A stretch of DNA of 64,000 nt from an uncultured Granulicatella sp. (GTDB lineage Bacteria > Bacillota > Bacilli > Lactobacillales > Aerococcaceae): the NCBI RefSeq assembly GCF_938030755.1, contig NZ_CALHIF010000056.1, forward strand, positions 1-64,000, in the 5' to 3' direction. The notes below the pieces were generated by a model. That model was not told the DNA's origin. It did not search any database and was given only the letters and a program-made list of their open reading frames with translations. The translations under genes were made by a program, and so were the position numbers. Shown one piece after another: positions 1-8,106 of the stretch (the stretch's first letter is position 1; each line of letters begins with the position of its first letter).

Positions 1-286
1 GACCTCTCGTATGGATACCAACCATGTTCGAAAGTGGTGAGTAGCAAAACCCTTATTTTCCTAGTTCGTAAAATTAAACTATATCCTCATAAATTAAATT
101 AATAATAAAAGTATCAGCTGCACTATTTTTTGTTTAATTTTTGTATACCTTTTAATTATATTTAGGTGTTTTTAAAATATGGAATGCTGGCCTTTTTAAT
201 ACATAAAATAGGGTTGATGATAAATTTTCATTAACTATAAAAATATAGAGAATTTTGTTCATTTTTTGTAAAAAAGGTGTATAATA
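1..286. other. Unassigned left edge and leader
   Basis: The first 45 bases are open in all three forward frames but each reaches a stop by about position 103, so they could be the 3' end of a gene starting outside the window; I cannot identify it. The remainder is very AT-rich and without a credible gene. It ends in the promoter of the LicC/LicA fusion gene. Confidence 0.3.
255..285 (+). promoter_or_regulatory. Promoter of the LicC/LicA fusion operon
   Basis: A perfect TATAAT at 280-285 lies about 25 bases before the chosen start codon. A weak TTGTTC at 255-260 is 19 bases upstream, so the -35 is poor. This promoter rules out the earlier TTG at 287 as a useful start because it sits on the -10 box. 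Confidence 0.5.
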
Positions 287-310
287 TTGAACATAGGGAG
301 GCGAATTAGA

Positions 311-2089
311 ATGATTTCAAATCATCAATTTAACTTATTAGTATTTTTAAAAAATAAAGAAGAAAAAGTAACACAGCGAGAAATCGCAAAAGGACTTGAC
401 CTGTCTCTTGGGAAAGTGAATCATTTAGTAACAGAAGCTGAAGGACTTGGTTGGATAACTTCGGATTATTCTCTAACAGACAAAGGACTCGCTGAATTAG
501 AACCTTATCGTGTTCAAAATGCCATTATTATGGCTGCAGGAATGAGTACACGATTTGCTCCACTTTCATATGAATCACCTAAAGGCCTATTGAATGTTAA
601 AGGTGAGCGTTTGATTGAACGACAAATAGGTCAATTGAGAGAAGCTGGAATTGATAAAATTACAGTTATTGTTGGCTATATGAAAGAAATGATGTTTTAT
701 CTTGCAGATAAATTTGGTGTAGATATCGTTGTTAACGAGGATTATTATCGTTATAATAATTGCTCATCATTAATGCTAGTTCGTGAGCAATTAGGAAATA
801 CTTATATTTGTTCCTCAGATAATTATTTTACGGAAAATCCTTTTGAGGAATATGTATATAGAGGCTATTATGCTACAGTTTTTGCTAATGGAGAAACTGA
901 TGAATATTGTGTAGAAAAAGAGACAAATGGTTTCATTTCAGAGGTAACTGTTGGAGGCAAAAATACATGGTGTATGCTTGGCCATGTATATTTTGATCGT
1001 GAATTCAGTGAAAAATTTGTTCGTATTTTAGAGAATGAATTCCAACATGCCGCATTTAAAGAACAGTTATGGGAAGAGTATTATTATCGACATTTAGATG
1101 TATTAAAGTTAGAAGCGCGTCATTATTCAGAAGACGTAATTAAAGAATTTGATTCTTTAGCGGATCTTCGTGCATTTGATGAACAATATTTGATGCATAC
1201 AAATTCAAAAATATTGCTCAATATTTGTAAGATACTGTCAGTATCACCAGCAGAGATTACTAATATTAAACCGATAAAAGACGGATTGACTAATACTTCT
1301 TTCCGTTTCGAGTGTAAGGATGAATCTTATGTTTATCGTCACCCTGGAAAAGGAACAGAAGAATATATTAACCGACTTAGCGAAGCAGCTTCGATGAAGA
1401 TTGCGGCTGAATTAGGGATAGATCAAACTTTTGTTGCAATGGACGAAAATGAGGGGTGGAAAATCTCAAAATTTATAGAAAATGCAAGATTATTAGATTA
1501 TGAAAATGATGAAGATGTTGAAAAAGCGATTGACTTCATTAGTCGCCTCCATTGTTCTGGTAAGACAACACCTTACGAACTAAGCTTCGAAAAAGATTTA
1601 GAAAAATTTAAGGAAAAATTGCAAAAGTGCAATCGTTTTGAGTTTGAAGATAAGGAAATATTAGAAGAGCTTGTACATCAAGTCATTCAATATTTACACA
1701 AGGATCCTGTGGAATTTGTTCTTTGTCATGGTGACTGTTATAGTCCGAATTTCCTAGTTGATAAAAACGGGAATATGAGCTTGATTGACTGGGAGTATTC
1801 TGGGATGGGGGATGCTGCTAGCGACATTGGCTGTTTCCTATGCTGTACAGATTACAGTTTAGACGAAGCTAAAGGATTTATTAATAAGTACTTTGAAAAG
1901 AATCCTGGCGTAGGTAGTCAACAGCATTTCTTAGGTATGGTTGGATTAGTTTCATACTATTGGTTCTTATGGGCACTTTTCCAAGAAAGTAATGGGAAAC
2001 GTGTTGGTGAATATCTTTATAAGTGGTATCGTCATACGAAAATGTATTGTACTGAAGCTATAAGAATGTATCAGGGGGAAGAGAACTAG
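311..2089 (+). CDS. Fused winged-helix / LicC-type nucleotidyltransferase / LicA-type choline kinase
   Basis: A 592-residue three-part protein. Residues 1-67 resemble a MarR-like winged helix. Residues about 68-290 form a sugar-phosphate nucleotidyltransferase fold with the signature AAGMSTRFAP and SPKGLL, as in LicC CTP:phosphocholine cytidylyltransferases. The C-terminal half is a choline/aminoglycoside kinase with HGDCYSPN near residue 473 followed by LIDWEYSG. Known LicA phosphorylates choline and LicC makes CDP-choline for decorating surface polymers, so one chain may do both steps and sense something through its N-terminus. The ATG at 311 is preceded by GGGAGG at 296-301, better than the upstream TTG at 287. 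It is directly followed by a microprotein and a permease. The exact amino-alcohol substrate is inferred. Confidence 0.8.
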   Translation: MISNHQFNLLVFLKNKEEKVTQREIAKGLDLSLGKVNHLVTEAEGLGWITSDYSLTDKGLAELEPYRVQNAIIMAAGMSTRFAPLSYESPKGLLNVKGERLIERQIGQLREAGIDKITVIVGYMKEMMFYLADKFGVDIVVNEDYYRYNNCSSLMLVREQLGNTYICSSDNYFTENPFEEYVYRGYYATVFANGETDEYCVEKETNGFISEVTVGGKNTWCMLGHVYFDREFSEKFVRILENEFQHAAFKEQLWEEYYYRHLDVLKLEARHYSEDVIKEFDSLADLRAFDEQYLMHTNSKILLNICKILSVSPAEITNIKPIKDGLTNTSFRFECKDESYVYRHPGKGTEEYINRLSEAASMKIAAELGIDQTFVAMDENEGWKISKFIENARLLDYENDEDVEKAIDFISRLHCSGKTTPYELSFEKDLEKFKEKLQKCNRFEFEDKEILEELVHQVIQYLHKDPVEFVLCHGDCYSPNFLVDKNGNMSLIDWEYSGMGDAASDIGCFLCCTDYSLDEAKGFINKYFEKNPGVGSQQHFLGMVGLVSYYWFLWALFQESNGKRVGEYLYKWYRHTKMYCTEAIRMYQGEEN

Positions 2090-2275
2090 ATGAAAAATGA
2101 AGTTTCAATCGAAAAGCTAATTTCCGAAGAAACAAAACGCCGGCTCAAATTGATGGAAGAAAAAGATTATGTATTTCCAGAACGCTTTTCAAAAATGGAT
2201 TACCTCTGGGTGGGAATCTGTGTAGGAGTTAACCTAATCCTTATTATTTTGGCAATGAGTGGGGTGATTCAATAA
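2090..2275 (+). CDS. 61-residue single-pass membrane microprotein
   Basis: The start codon follows the previous stop with no gap, and its stop overlaps the next start by one base (TAATG), so the three genes look translationally coupled. Residues 1-38 are charged and helical; residues 39-59 form one hydrophobic segment. I recognise no family. The layout resembles known small accessory subunits encoded just before sodium symporters and other secondary transporters. I infer a small subunit for the permease that follows. Confidence 0.7.
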   Translation: MKNEVSIEKLISEETKRRLKLMEEKDYVFPERFSKMDYLWVGICVGVNLILIILAMSGVIQ

Positions 2276-3702
2276 TGGCTTCTATGAATGATTATATTCA
2301 ACAAGAAACGATTACAGGTGTTGTTCCAATGACAAATGGTGATCGTCAGTATTCGTTCTGGGATTTATTCTTATCTACTAGTGGATTTGCGATTGCAACT
2401 TGGTGTTATACACAGGGGGCCTATGTAGCACAATATTTATCGTTCAATCAAATGCTTATTAATATTTTTAGCTTTAATATCATTTGGGTATTTATTGAAT
2501 GTTTACCAGTACTATTTGCCGTTCGTTACGGAATTGACTTGTGGATTTGGCTTCGATCGGTTCTTGGGCAAAAAGGAGTAGCACTTTTGTCAACAGTAAT
2601 AAGTTTAGCAAACTTTGGTTGGTATGCAGTTACTGCGAATCTTTTTGCGAATTCCATGATACATTTAGCAAGTAACTTTGGACTTATGTTGGATAAGGCG
2701 ATATGGGCACCAATACTCGGTACCATGTGCGTCTTTTTAGGGACTTTAATTGCTCTTAGTGGACCTGAAACTATAAAAGGAATTAATAGATACATGGTTG
2801 TTGCTTTGTTATTTGTTGGTTTGATTATAGCTGGAATTTGTTTTTTTGCAGTTCCTATAACAGAAATTATGAATGTACAACCCGCCGTTCAAAGTGAATT
2901 AACACCACTTGAACGATTCATGATTTCAGGTGAAGGTAATGTTGCTGTAGCATTTTCCTGGTCAACTCAGGCCTTCATTTTACCGCGCTTAGCAAAATCA
3001 GAACGTAGTGGATTTTGGGCTACTTCCTTATCATATGGTGTTGTAGCACCATTTTTTGCGGTCACAGGTGGCGTCATGGCACTTGCTATGTTCGTAAAAA
3101 CTGGTGTATATGAAAGCGATCCGACAACGATGTTAGCTACTTTAAGTACGCCTACCTTTTCACTTTTAAGCCTATTGTTAGTTGCTTTTGCTAATATTGG
3201 GACTCAAGGGACTGGTTCATACGTTAACTGTATGATCGTGAAGAGCGGAATGCCAAAAATTAGTTATAAGCTAATGGTATGGATAGCCTTTGTGTATGTG
3301 AGTGCTTTGACTATTTGGGGAGGAGTAGATGAATACTTTGGTTCATTTATTTCGCTGGCTGCATATCTTCAAGGACCGATTATTGGAATGATTGTCGTTG
3401 ACTTCTTTCTACTCAGAAAGCAAAAATTATCTCTGCGCTCGGCATATTTTATAGAGGGACATAAGGCATATGAGTATACAAAAGGATTTAATATTGTAGG
3501 AATGAGTTGTGTGTTTATCTCATTGCTCGTGGCAGTATTGTTTATTTATAATCCTGTGAATAAACAAATCCAAAGTCCGTTGTTTCTCATCACAACCGGT
3601 AGCGGATTTACAGCATTACTTGGTGGAGGATTATACTGGCTTGCTAGCCTGACTCCGTTAAAAGCTTATATGGTTCGTGATCGAGAAGAAGTTACAATTT
3701 AA
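2275..3702 (+). CDS. NCS1-family (cytosine/purine/allantoin) permease
   Basis: A 475-residue integral membrane protein with about twelve hydrophobic segments. The N-terminal stretch SFWDLFLSTSGFAIATWCYTQ and later conserved glycines fit the nucleobase:cation symporter-1 family, which normally carries nucleobases, allantoin, hydantoins or thiamine precursors. It overlaps the microprotein stop by one base and has GGGGTG at 2261-2266 as a ribosome site. In classical lic loci the transporter beside licA/licC is LicB, a different family. Its place here suggests uptake of choline or a related amino alcohol, but that is inference from context only. Confidence 0.8.
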   Translation: MASMNDYIQQETITGVVPMTNGDRQYSFWDLFLSTSGFAIATWCYTQGAYVAQYLSFNQMLINIFSFNIIWVFIECLPVLFAVRYGIDLWIWLRSVLGQKGVALLSTVISLANFGWYAVTANLFANSMIHLASNFGLMLDKAIWAPILGTMCVFLGTLIALSGPETIKGINRYMVVALLFVGLIIAGICFFAVPITEIMNVQPAVQSELTPLERFMISGEGNVAVAFSWSTQAFILPRLAKSERSGFWATSLSYGVVAPFFAVTGGVMALAMFVKTGVYESDPTTMLATLSTPTFSLLSLLLVAFANIGTQGTGSYVNCMIVKSGMPKISYKLMVWIAFVYVSALTIWGGVDEYFGSFISLAAYLQGPIIGMIVVDFFLLRKQKLSLRSAYFIEGHKAYEYTKGFNIVGMSCVFISLLVAVLFIYNPVNKQIQSPLFLITTGSGFTALLGGGLYWLASLTPLKAYMVRDREEVTI

Positions 3703-3762
3703 GCAATTTAAAAAAATTAGAGTTGGTAGAGTTTTCTATCAACTCTAATTTTTTAAATTGCT
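3702..3762. terminator. Long hairpin ending the lic-like operon
   Basis: A 28-base inverted repeat with a 4-base loop starts inside the permease stop codon. The arms are AT-rich with a TAGAGTTG core, and the right arm contains a T run, so it could terminate in either direction. Confidence 0.75.
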
Positions 3763-3780
3763 GTGGAGTATTAGGTTTTA

Positions 3781-3789
3781 TGGTATGAT
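3781..3789 (+). promoter_or_regulatory. Extended -10 promoter of the glycosyltransferase operon
   Basis: TGGTATGAT is an extended -10 element 43 bases before the chosen start at 3832. No good -35 is seen, which is usual for extended -10 promoters. Confidence 0.45.
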
Positions 3790-3831
3790 AAAGTCAGTTA
3801 AATGAGAATAAATAAATTATTAGGAGAAGAT

Positions 3832-4770
3832 ATGATTATTTCGATTATTATCCCTTGCTTTAATGAAGAAGACACAATTCACTTGTACTATACTGCGATG
3901 GAATCTGTACGAACTCAGATGCAAGAAGATTTTGAGTATATTTTTATAAATGATGGTTCTTCGGACAATACATTAGAAGTTTTAAGAGAGCTAAGTACAG
4001 CTACTGAAAATGTGAGCTATTTATCCTTTACGAGAAATTTTGGAAAAGAAGCAGCTTTATATGCTGGTCTAAAAGAATCAACTGGAGAATATGTTACAGT
4101 CATGGATTGTGACTTGCAGGATCCTCCAGAAATGCTTATTCAGATGAAACAAATGCTAGACAATGATGCAGAGTTAGATTGTGTTGGAACTAGACGAGTA
4201 TCTCGAGAAGGAGAACCTCCTATTCGTTCTTTTTTTGCAAGTATGTTTTATAAAATTGTAAATCGTATTAGCCAAGTGGAAATGGTAGATGGGGCGAGGG
4301 ATTATCGGTTGATGAGACGTAAAATGGTAAATGCTGTTTTAGAAGTCTCAGAATATAACCGTTTTTCAAAAGGAATCTTTGCATGGGTAGGATTTCATAC
4401 AGAGTATTTAGAGTATAAAAATGTTGAGCGAGTAGCAGGGAAAACATCTTGGGATTTTTGGTCTTTATTTAAATACTCTATAGAGGGTATTGTGAACTTT
4501 TCGGAGACACCATTGAATATAGCTCTAGTGGGTGGGATTTTCTCGTGCGTGTTAGCTTTTATAATGATGCTCTTTATTTTTGTAAGAACATTGCTATTTG
4601 GAAATCCGACGTCAGGATGGACCTCAATTATGACTGTTATTTTATTTTTAGGTGGATTTCAATTAATGACTATAGGGATTCTAGGAAAATATATTGGGAA
4701 AATTTTTATGGAAACTAAAAAACGTCCTATATATATTATAAAGGAGAAACATGTTAAACAAATTAAATAG
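3832..4770 (+). CDS. Family 2 glycosyltransferase, GtrB/CsbB/DPM1-like
   Basis: A 312-residue protein with an N-terminal GT-A domain: SIIIPCFNEED at the start, FINDGSSD, and the DxD-type motif MDCDLQDPPEM. Two C-terminal transmembrane segments (about 230-255 and 265-290) match the polyprenyl-phosphate sugar transferases that load one sugar onto undecaprenyl phosphate on the inner membrane face. The ATG at 3832 has AGGAG at 3822-3826; the earlier ATG at 3802 lacks a site. It overlaps the next gene by 20 bases. The sugar and the final acceptor polymer cannot be read from sequence. Confidence 0.85.
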   Translation: MIISIIIPCFNEEDTIHLYYTAMESVRTQMQEDFEYIFINDGSSDNTLEVLRELSTATENVSYLSFTRNFGKEAALYAGLKESTGEYVTVMDCDLQDPPEMLIQMKQMLDNDAELDCVGTRRVSREGEPPIRSFFASMFYKIVNRISQVEMVDGARDYRLMRRKMVNAVLEVSEYNRFSKGIFAWVGFHTEYLEYKNVERVAGKTSWDFWSLFKYSIEGIVNFSETPLNIALVGGIFSCVLAFIMMLFIFVRTLLFGNPTSGWTSIMTVILFLGGFQLMTIGILGKYIGKIFMETKKRPIYIIKEKHVKQIK

Positions 4771-6097
4771 AAAAAAGACGATATACATTGCTAGTTGTCT
4801 CAGTATATTTTTATTAATTTATGTATTAAATCACTTTACTCTGTATACCTCAGATGATTATGTATATCATTTTATTTATCAAGATTCTATGCCAACAGGA
4901 AATGAGCAACCTATTAAAAATCTCATGGATTTAATAACTTCTCAAGTGACTCATTGGCAGGTTTGGAATGGTCGCTTCACGGCTCATTCTATAGTACAAA
5001 CATTTATGCAAGTTCATAAAGAATATTTTAATATTTTGAATTCTATCATATTTTTAATGCTGATAATTCTATCTGATAAACTGAGTTCACGAATGATGAA
5101 ACAAGAGAGAAAACCATTTAACAGTATTTATATTGTATTTCTATTCTTGATGTTTTGGTGGTTTCTTCCGGAAATTGGCAAGACGGTTTTATGGGTATCA
5201 GGATCTGGAAATTATTTGTGGACAGGGGTTATTGATTTATTGTGGTTATACCTGTTTATTAACTTTAGTATTTCTAAAAAATGGTCCATTTTAACAGTTC
5301 CGTTAGCTTTCTTCATGGGAGCGGGCAATGAAAACACCTCCCCAGCCATGATATTACTTGGTGGACTTTTCTTGTTTTATTTTTTCGTTAAAGAAAAGAA
5401 AATACCTATCAATAAAGTATTAGAACTTATTAGTGCAGTATTTGGATTTGTTTTAATGTTATCTTCTCCGGGATCTCAAAAAAGAGGGGGAGGTTACCCA
5501 ATTCTTCCAAATTTAAAAAATAATATCCTTAGTTTGATTCAACGTTCATGGGAAAGATATTCATTTCTTTATGTATTATTAATTGTACTATTCGTTATTG
5601 CGATATTAGCTAGATATCTAAAGAAAGAACCCTTCATTTCTTTAATATTCCTGATAACAGCACATTTTGCCTGTATCTTTAGTTTGGTTGCTTCAAGAGA
5701 ATGGCCACCACGTATATTTTTTGGATCAAGTGTACTTCTTTGTATTGCTGTAATTGTGATTGCAAAAGTTGTCTTTGAAAATAATGAATGGATCAAGCAA
5801 ATAGCAATACTTGCAATACTGGTGTTGAGTGTTAAATTTGGATTTTCATATAAAAATGTAGTGAAGGATAACTATGAGACGTATACCTATGTTGAGAAAC
5901 AATATAGTGATATATATAAAGCAATTGAGGAGAATCAAACTAGTGTGACCTTGAAGAGATTCCCTACACCACAGCATCTTTATAATGCGTACCTTGGTAC
6001 TGCTAATTTAAAGGATAAGAGTGATGCGTGGTTTAATCAGTGGATGGCGGTCTATTTTGGTATCGATAGAATAGAGAGTGTTTCATCTGAAGAATAG
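4751..6097 (+). CDS. DUF6056-type polytopic membrane protein, probable GT-C glycosyltransferase partner
   Basis: A 448-residue protein with about ten hydrophobic segments. The first membrane helix is followed by a loop with SDDYVYH, an acidic pair in the position where GT-C glycosyltransferases hold their catalytic aspartate. AAGGAG at 4741-4746 precedes the ATG, which lies inside the end of the glycosyltransferase gene. Known three-component systems use a polyprenyl-phosphate loader, a flippase and a GT-C enzyme that passes the sugar to an extracellular polymer. I infer that role here; no flippase is adjacent. Confidence 0.65.
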   Translation: MLNKLNRKKTIYIASCLSIFLLIYVLNHFTLYTSDDYVYHFIYQDSMPTGNEQPIKNLMDLITSQVTHWQVWNGRFTAHSIVQTFMQVHKEYFNILNSIIFLMLIILSDKLSSRMMKQERKPFNSIYIVFLFLMFWWFLPEIGKTVLWVSGSGNYLWTGVIDLLWLYLFINFSISKKWSILTVPLAFFMGAGNENTSPAMILLGGLFLFYFFVKEKKIPINKVLELISAVFGFVLMLSSPGSQKRGGGYPILPNLKNNILSLIQRSWERYSFLYVLLIVLFVIAILARYLKKEPFISLIFLITAHFACIFSLVASREWPPRIFFGSSVLLCIAVIVIAKVVFENNEWIKQIAILAILVLSVKFGFSYKNVVKDNYETYTYVEKQYSDIYKAIEENQTSVTLKRFPTPQHLYNAYLGTANLKDKSDAWFNQWMAVYFGIDRIESVSSEE

Positions 6098-6112
6098 CTT
6101 AAAGAATTCAAA

Positions 6113-6142
6113 AAAGACCGATTGGTTTTCCAATCGGTCTTT
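6113..6142. terminator. Bidirectional terminator between DUF6056 gene and Prli42-like gene
   Basis: Arms AAAGACCGATTGG and CCAATCGGTCTTT around a 4-base loop, with A and T runs on both sides. It serves the converging genes on both strands. Confidence 0.85.
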
Positions 6143-6145
6143 CGA

Positions 6146-6274
6146 TTATTTATAATTCAAGATAGTTAACGCTACTTGTAGAACAATAGCTCCAAGGGTT
6201 CCGATTAACATTAATACAGCAACCACACGTGTAATTTTTTCAACGGTTGAAAGATTACGTTTTTTATTTGCCAA
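6146..6274 (-). CDS. Prli42/DUF4044-like membrane miniprotein (42 aa)
   Basis: A short gene read from a TTG at 6274 (or GTG at 6277) with GGAG ending 8 bases upstream. The product begins MANKKRNLSTVEKITR, then has one hydrophobic segment of about 20 residues and ends LNYK. This matches the layout of DUF4044/Prli42 miniproteins: short basic N-terminus, VEKITRVV-like lead, one membrane helix. In Listeria Prli42 tethers the stressosome to the membrane; whether a stressosome exists in this organism is unknown. The neighbour on the left converges on it across a terminator. Confidence 0.7.
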   Translation of the reverse strand: MANKKRNLSTVEKITRVVAVLMLIGTLGAIVLQVALTILNYK

Positions 6275-6483
6275 CACAATCGCTCCTTTTTTCTAGTTTC
6301 TGTAATAGTTTACCGTAAACTAGAGCGAATTACTAGTCTTAAATACTTAAACTACCTTTATAAAATTGAAAATGATTGAAATGAAAACAGAAGAGATGAA
6401 AGAAAAACGGCCAAAAACCTTTCAAATATTAACGATTTTTGTTAACATAGGAATGGAAAATAAAACAAATTGGAGGAAGTTTT

Positions 6484-7917
6484 ATGTCAAAACAACAAAT
6501 TGGTGTCGTGGGTATGGCTGTTATGGGACGTAACTTAGCTTTAAACATTGAAAGCCGTGGCTATAGCGTTTCGATTTACAACCGTACAACTTCAAAAACA
6601 GACGAAGTGGTTGCTCTACATCCAGATAAAAAATTAGTACCAACATACACAGTAGAAGAATTTGTACAATCTTTAGAAAAACCAAGAAGAATCTTATTAA
6701 TGGTAAAAGCTGGGGAGGCTACTGATAAGACCATTCAAAGTTTACTTCCACATCTAGATAAAGGTGATATTTTAATCGATGGAGGAAATACATTCTTCAG
6801 AGATACAATGCGCCGTAATGAAGAACTTGCAAACTCAGGGATCAACTTCATCGGTACGGGTGTATCTGGTGGAGAAGAAGGAGCCTTAAAAGGACCTTCC
6901 ATCATGCCTGGTGGACAAAAAGATGCATACGATTTAGTAGCTCCAATTTTAGAAGAAATCTCTGCTAAAGCAGACGATGGAGCTCCATGTGTGACTTACA
7001 TTGGACCAAACGGAGCAGGTCACTACGTAAAAATGGTTCATAACGGAATCGAATATGGGGACATGCAATTAATCGCTGAAAGTTACGATATCTTACGTCG
7101 TGTTGGTGGATTATCTGTAGAAGAATGCGCTGAAGTGTTCAAAGAATGGAACCAAGGCGAATTAGACAGCTACTTAATCGAAATCACAGCAGACATTTTA
7201 ACGAAGAAAGATCCTGAAACAGGTCGTCCAATGGTTGACGTGATTATGGATACTGCTGGAAACAAAGGTACTGGTAAATGGGCTTCACAAAGCGCATTAG
7301 ACTTAGGGGTGCCACTTCCTTTAATTACGGAATCAGTATTTGCACGTTTCGTTTCAACATTGAAAGAAGAACGTGTTGCAGCAAGCAAAGAATTAGCAGT
7401 AACAAAAATTCCAGAATTAACAAATTCAGAACGTCAAGCCTTGATCGAACAAGTTCGTAAAGGATTATACTTCTCTAAAATTATGAGTTACGCACAAGGG
7501 GTTGCTCAAATGCGTGTAGCAAGTGAAGAGTTCAATTGGGACTTAAACTACGGCGAAATCGCGAAAATCTTCCGTGCAGGATGTATCATCCGTGCGCAAT
7601 TCTTACAAAAGATTACAGATGCGTTCGAACGGGATCCTCAATTGAAAAACTTATTATTAGATAAGTACTTCTTATATGTAACAGAATCTTATCAAGATGC
7701 AGTTCGTGATGTTGTTGTAACGGCTGTTCGTGCTGGTATCCCAGTACCAACATTCTCAAGTGCATTAGCATACTATGATTCATATCGTTCAGAAACATTA
7801 CCTGCAAACTTAATTCAAGCACAACGTGACTACTTCGGTGCACATACTTACAACCGTGTAGATAAACCAGGAACATTCCACTTCGAATGGGCTCAAGAAA
7901 AAGAGATTGAACAATAA
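6484..7917 (+). CDS. gnd: 6-phosphogluconate dehydrogenase, decarboxylating
   Basis: A 477-residue cytoplasmic enzyme, the usual length for the family, that oxidises 6-phosphogluconate to ribulose 5-phosphate and CO2 while making NADPH. The Rossmann motif GVVGMAVMGRNLALN is at the N-terminus; conserved GGNTFF and GTGVSGGEEGA follow, and the catalytic lysine and histidine region reads GAGHYVKMVHNGIEYG. The ribosome site GGAGGA sits 8-9 bases before the ATG. Codon use is that of a highly expressed gene. zwf, the preceding step of the pathway, lies 2.5 kb downstream past a two-component system. Confidence 0.97.
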   Translation: MSKQQIGVVGMAVMGRNLALNIESRGYSVSIYNRTTSKTDEVVALHPDKKLVPTYTVEEFVQSLEKPRRILLMVKAGEATDKTIQSLLPHLDKGDILIDGGNTFFRDTMRRNEELANSGINFIGTGVSGGEEGALKGPSIMPGGQKDAYDLVAPILEEISAKADDGAPCVTYIGPNGAGHYVKMVHNGIEYGDMQLIAESYDILRRVGGLSVEECAEVFKEWNQGELDSYLIEITADILTKKDPETGRPMVDVIMDTAGNKGTGKWASQSALDLGVPLPLITESVFARFVSTLKEERVAASKELAVTKIPELTNSERQALIEQVRKGLYFSKIMSYAQGVAQMRVASEEFNWDLNYGEIAKIFRAGCIIRAQFLQKITDAFERDPQLKNLLLDKYFLYVTESYQDAVRDVVVTAVRAGIPVPTFSSALAYYDSYRSETLPANLIQAQRDYFGAHTYNRVDKPGTFHFEWAQEKEIEQ

Positions 7918-7930
7918 TTATAAATGACGA

Positions 7931-7960
7931 AGTCCTAGCCAACGTGGCTAGGGCTTTTTT
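7931..7960 (+). terminator. Terminator after gnd
   Basis: CCTAGCC and GGCTAGG arms with a 5-base loop, followed by six T. Confidence 0.9.
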
Positions 7961-7970
7961 GTTTGTTCAA

Positions 7971-7998
7971 TCAAAATGAACCAATCAGTTCATTTTGA
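7971..7998. promoter_or_regulatory. 11-bp perfect inverted repeat upstream of the two-component system
   Basis: TCAAAATGAAC at 7971-7981 and its exact reverse complement at 7988-7998 flank 6 bases. There is no T run after it, and it sits 19 bases before a TTGACA at 8017-8022. It could be an operator for the response regulator or a second weak hairpin after gnd. Confidence 0.4.
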
Positions 7999-8016
7999 AA
8001 ATTGGATTGAGTAAAA

Positions 8017-8069
8017 TTGACAGAAAATTTCATTAAATTCTATTAAGAAACACATGAATATGGTATTAT
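8017..8069 (+). promoter_or_regulatory. Candidate promoters of the covRS/lisRK-like operon
   Basis: TTGACA at 8017-8022 is followed 18 bases later by TATTAA at 8041-8046. A second candidate is an extended -10, TGGTATTAT, at 8061-8069, closer to the start at 8107. I cannot choose between them. Confidence 0.4.
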
Positions 8070-8106
8070 AAAACTGTTAGGGATAAAATATGAAGGGAGC
8101 TTAAAT

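Noticed and set aside
1..60. Left edge as the end of an rRNA or 5S gene
   Set aside because: I compared it with remembered 16S, 23S and 5S ends and found no match.
7613..7942. A 109-codon minus-strand frame over the end of gnd
   Set aside because: It lies within a highly conserved enzyme gene and through its terminator; the product has no recognisable feature.
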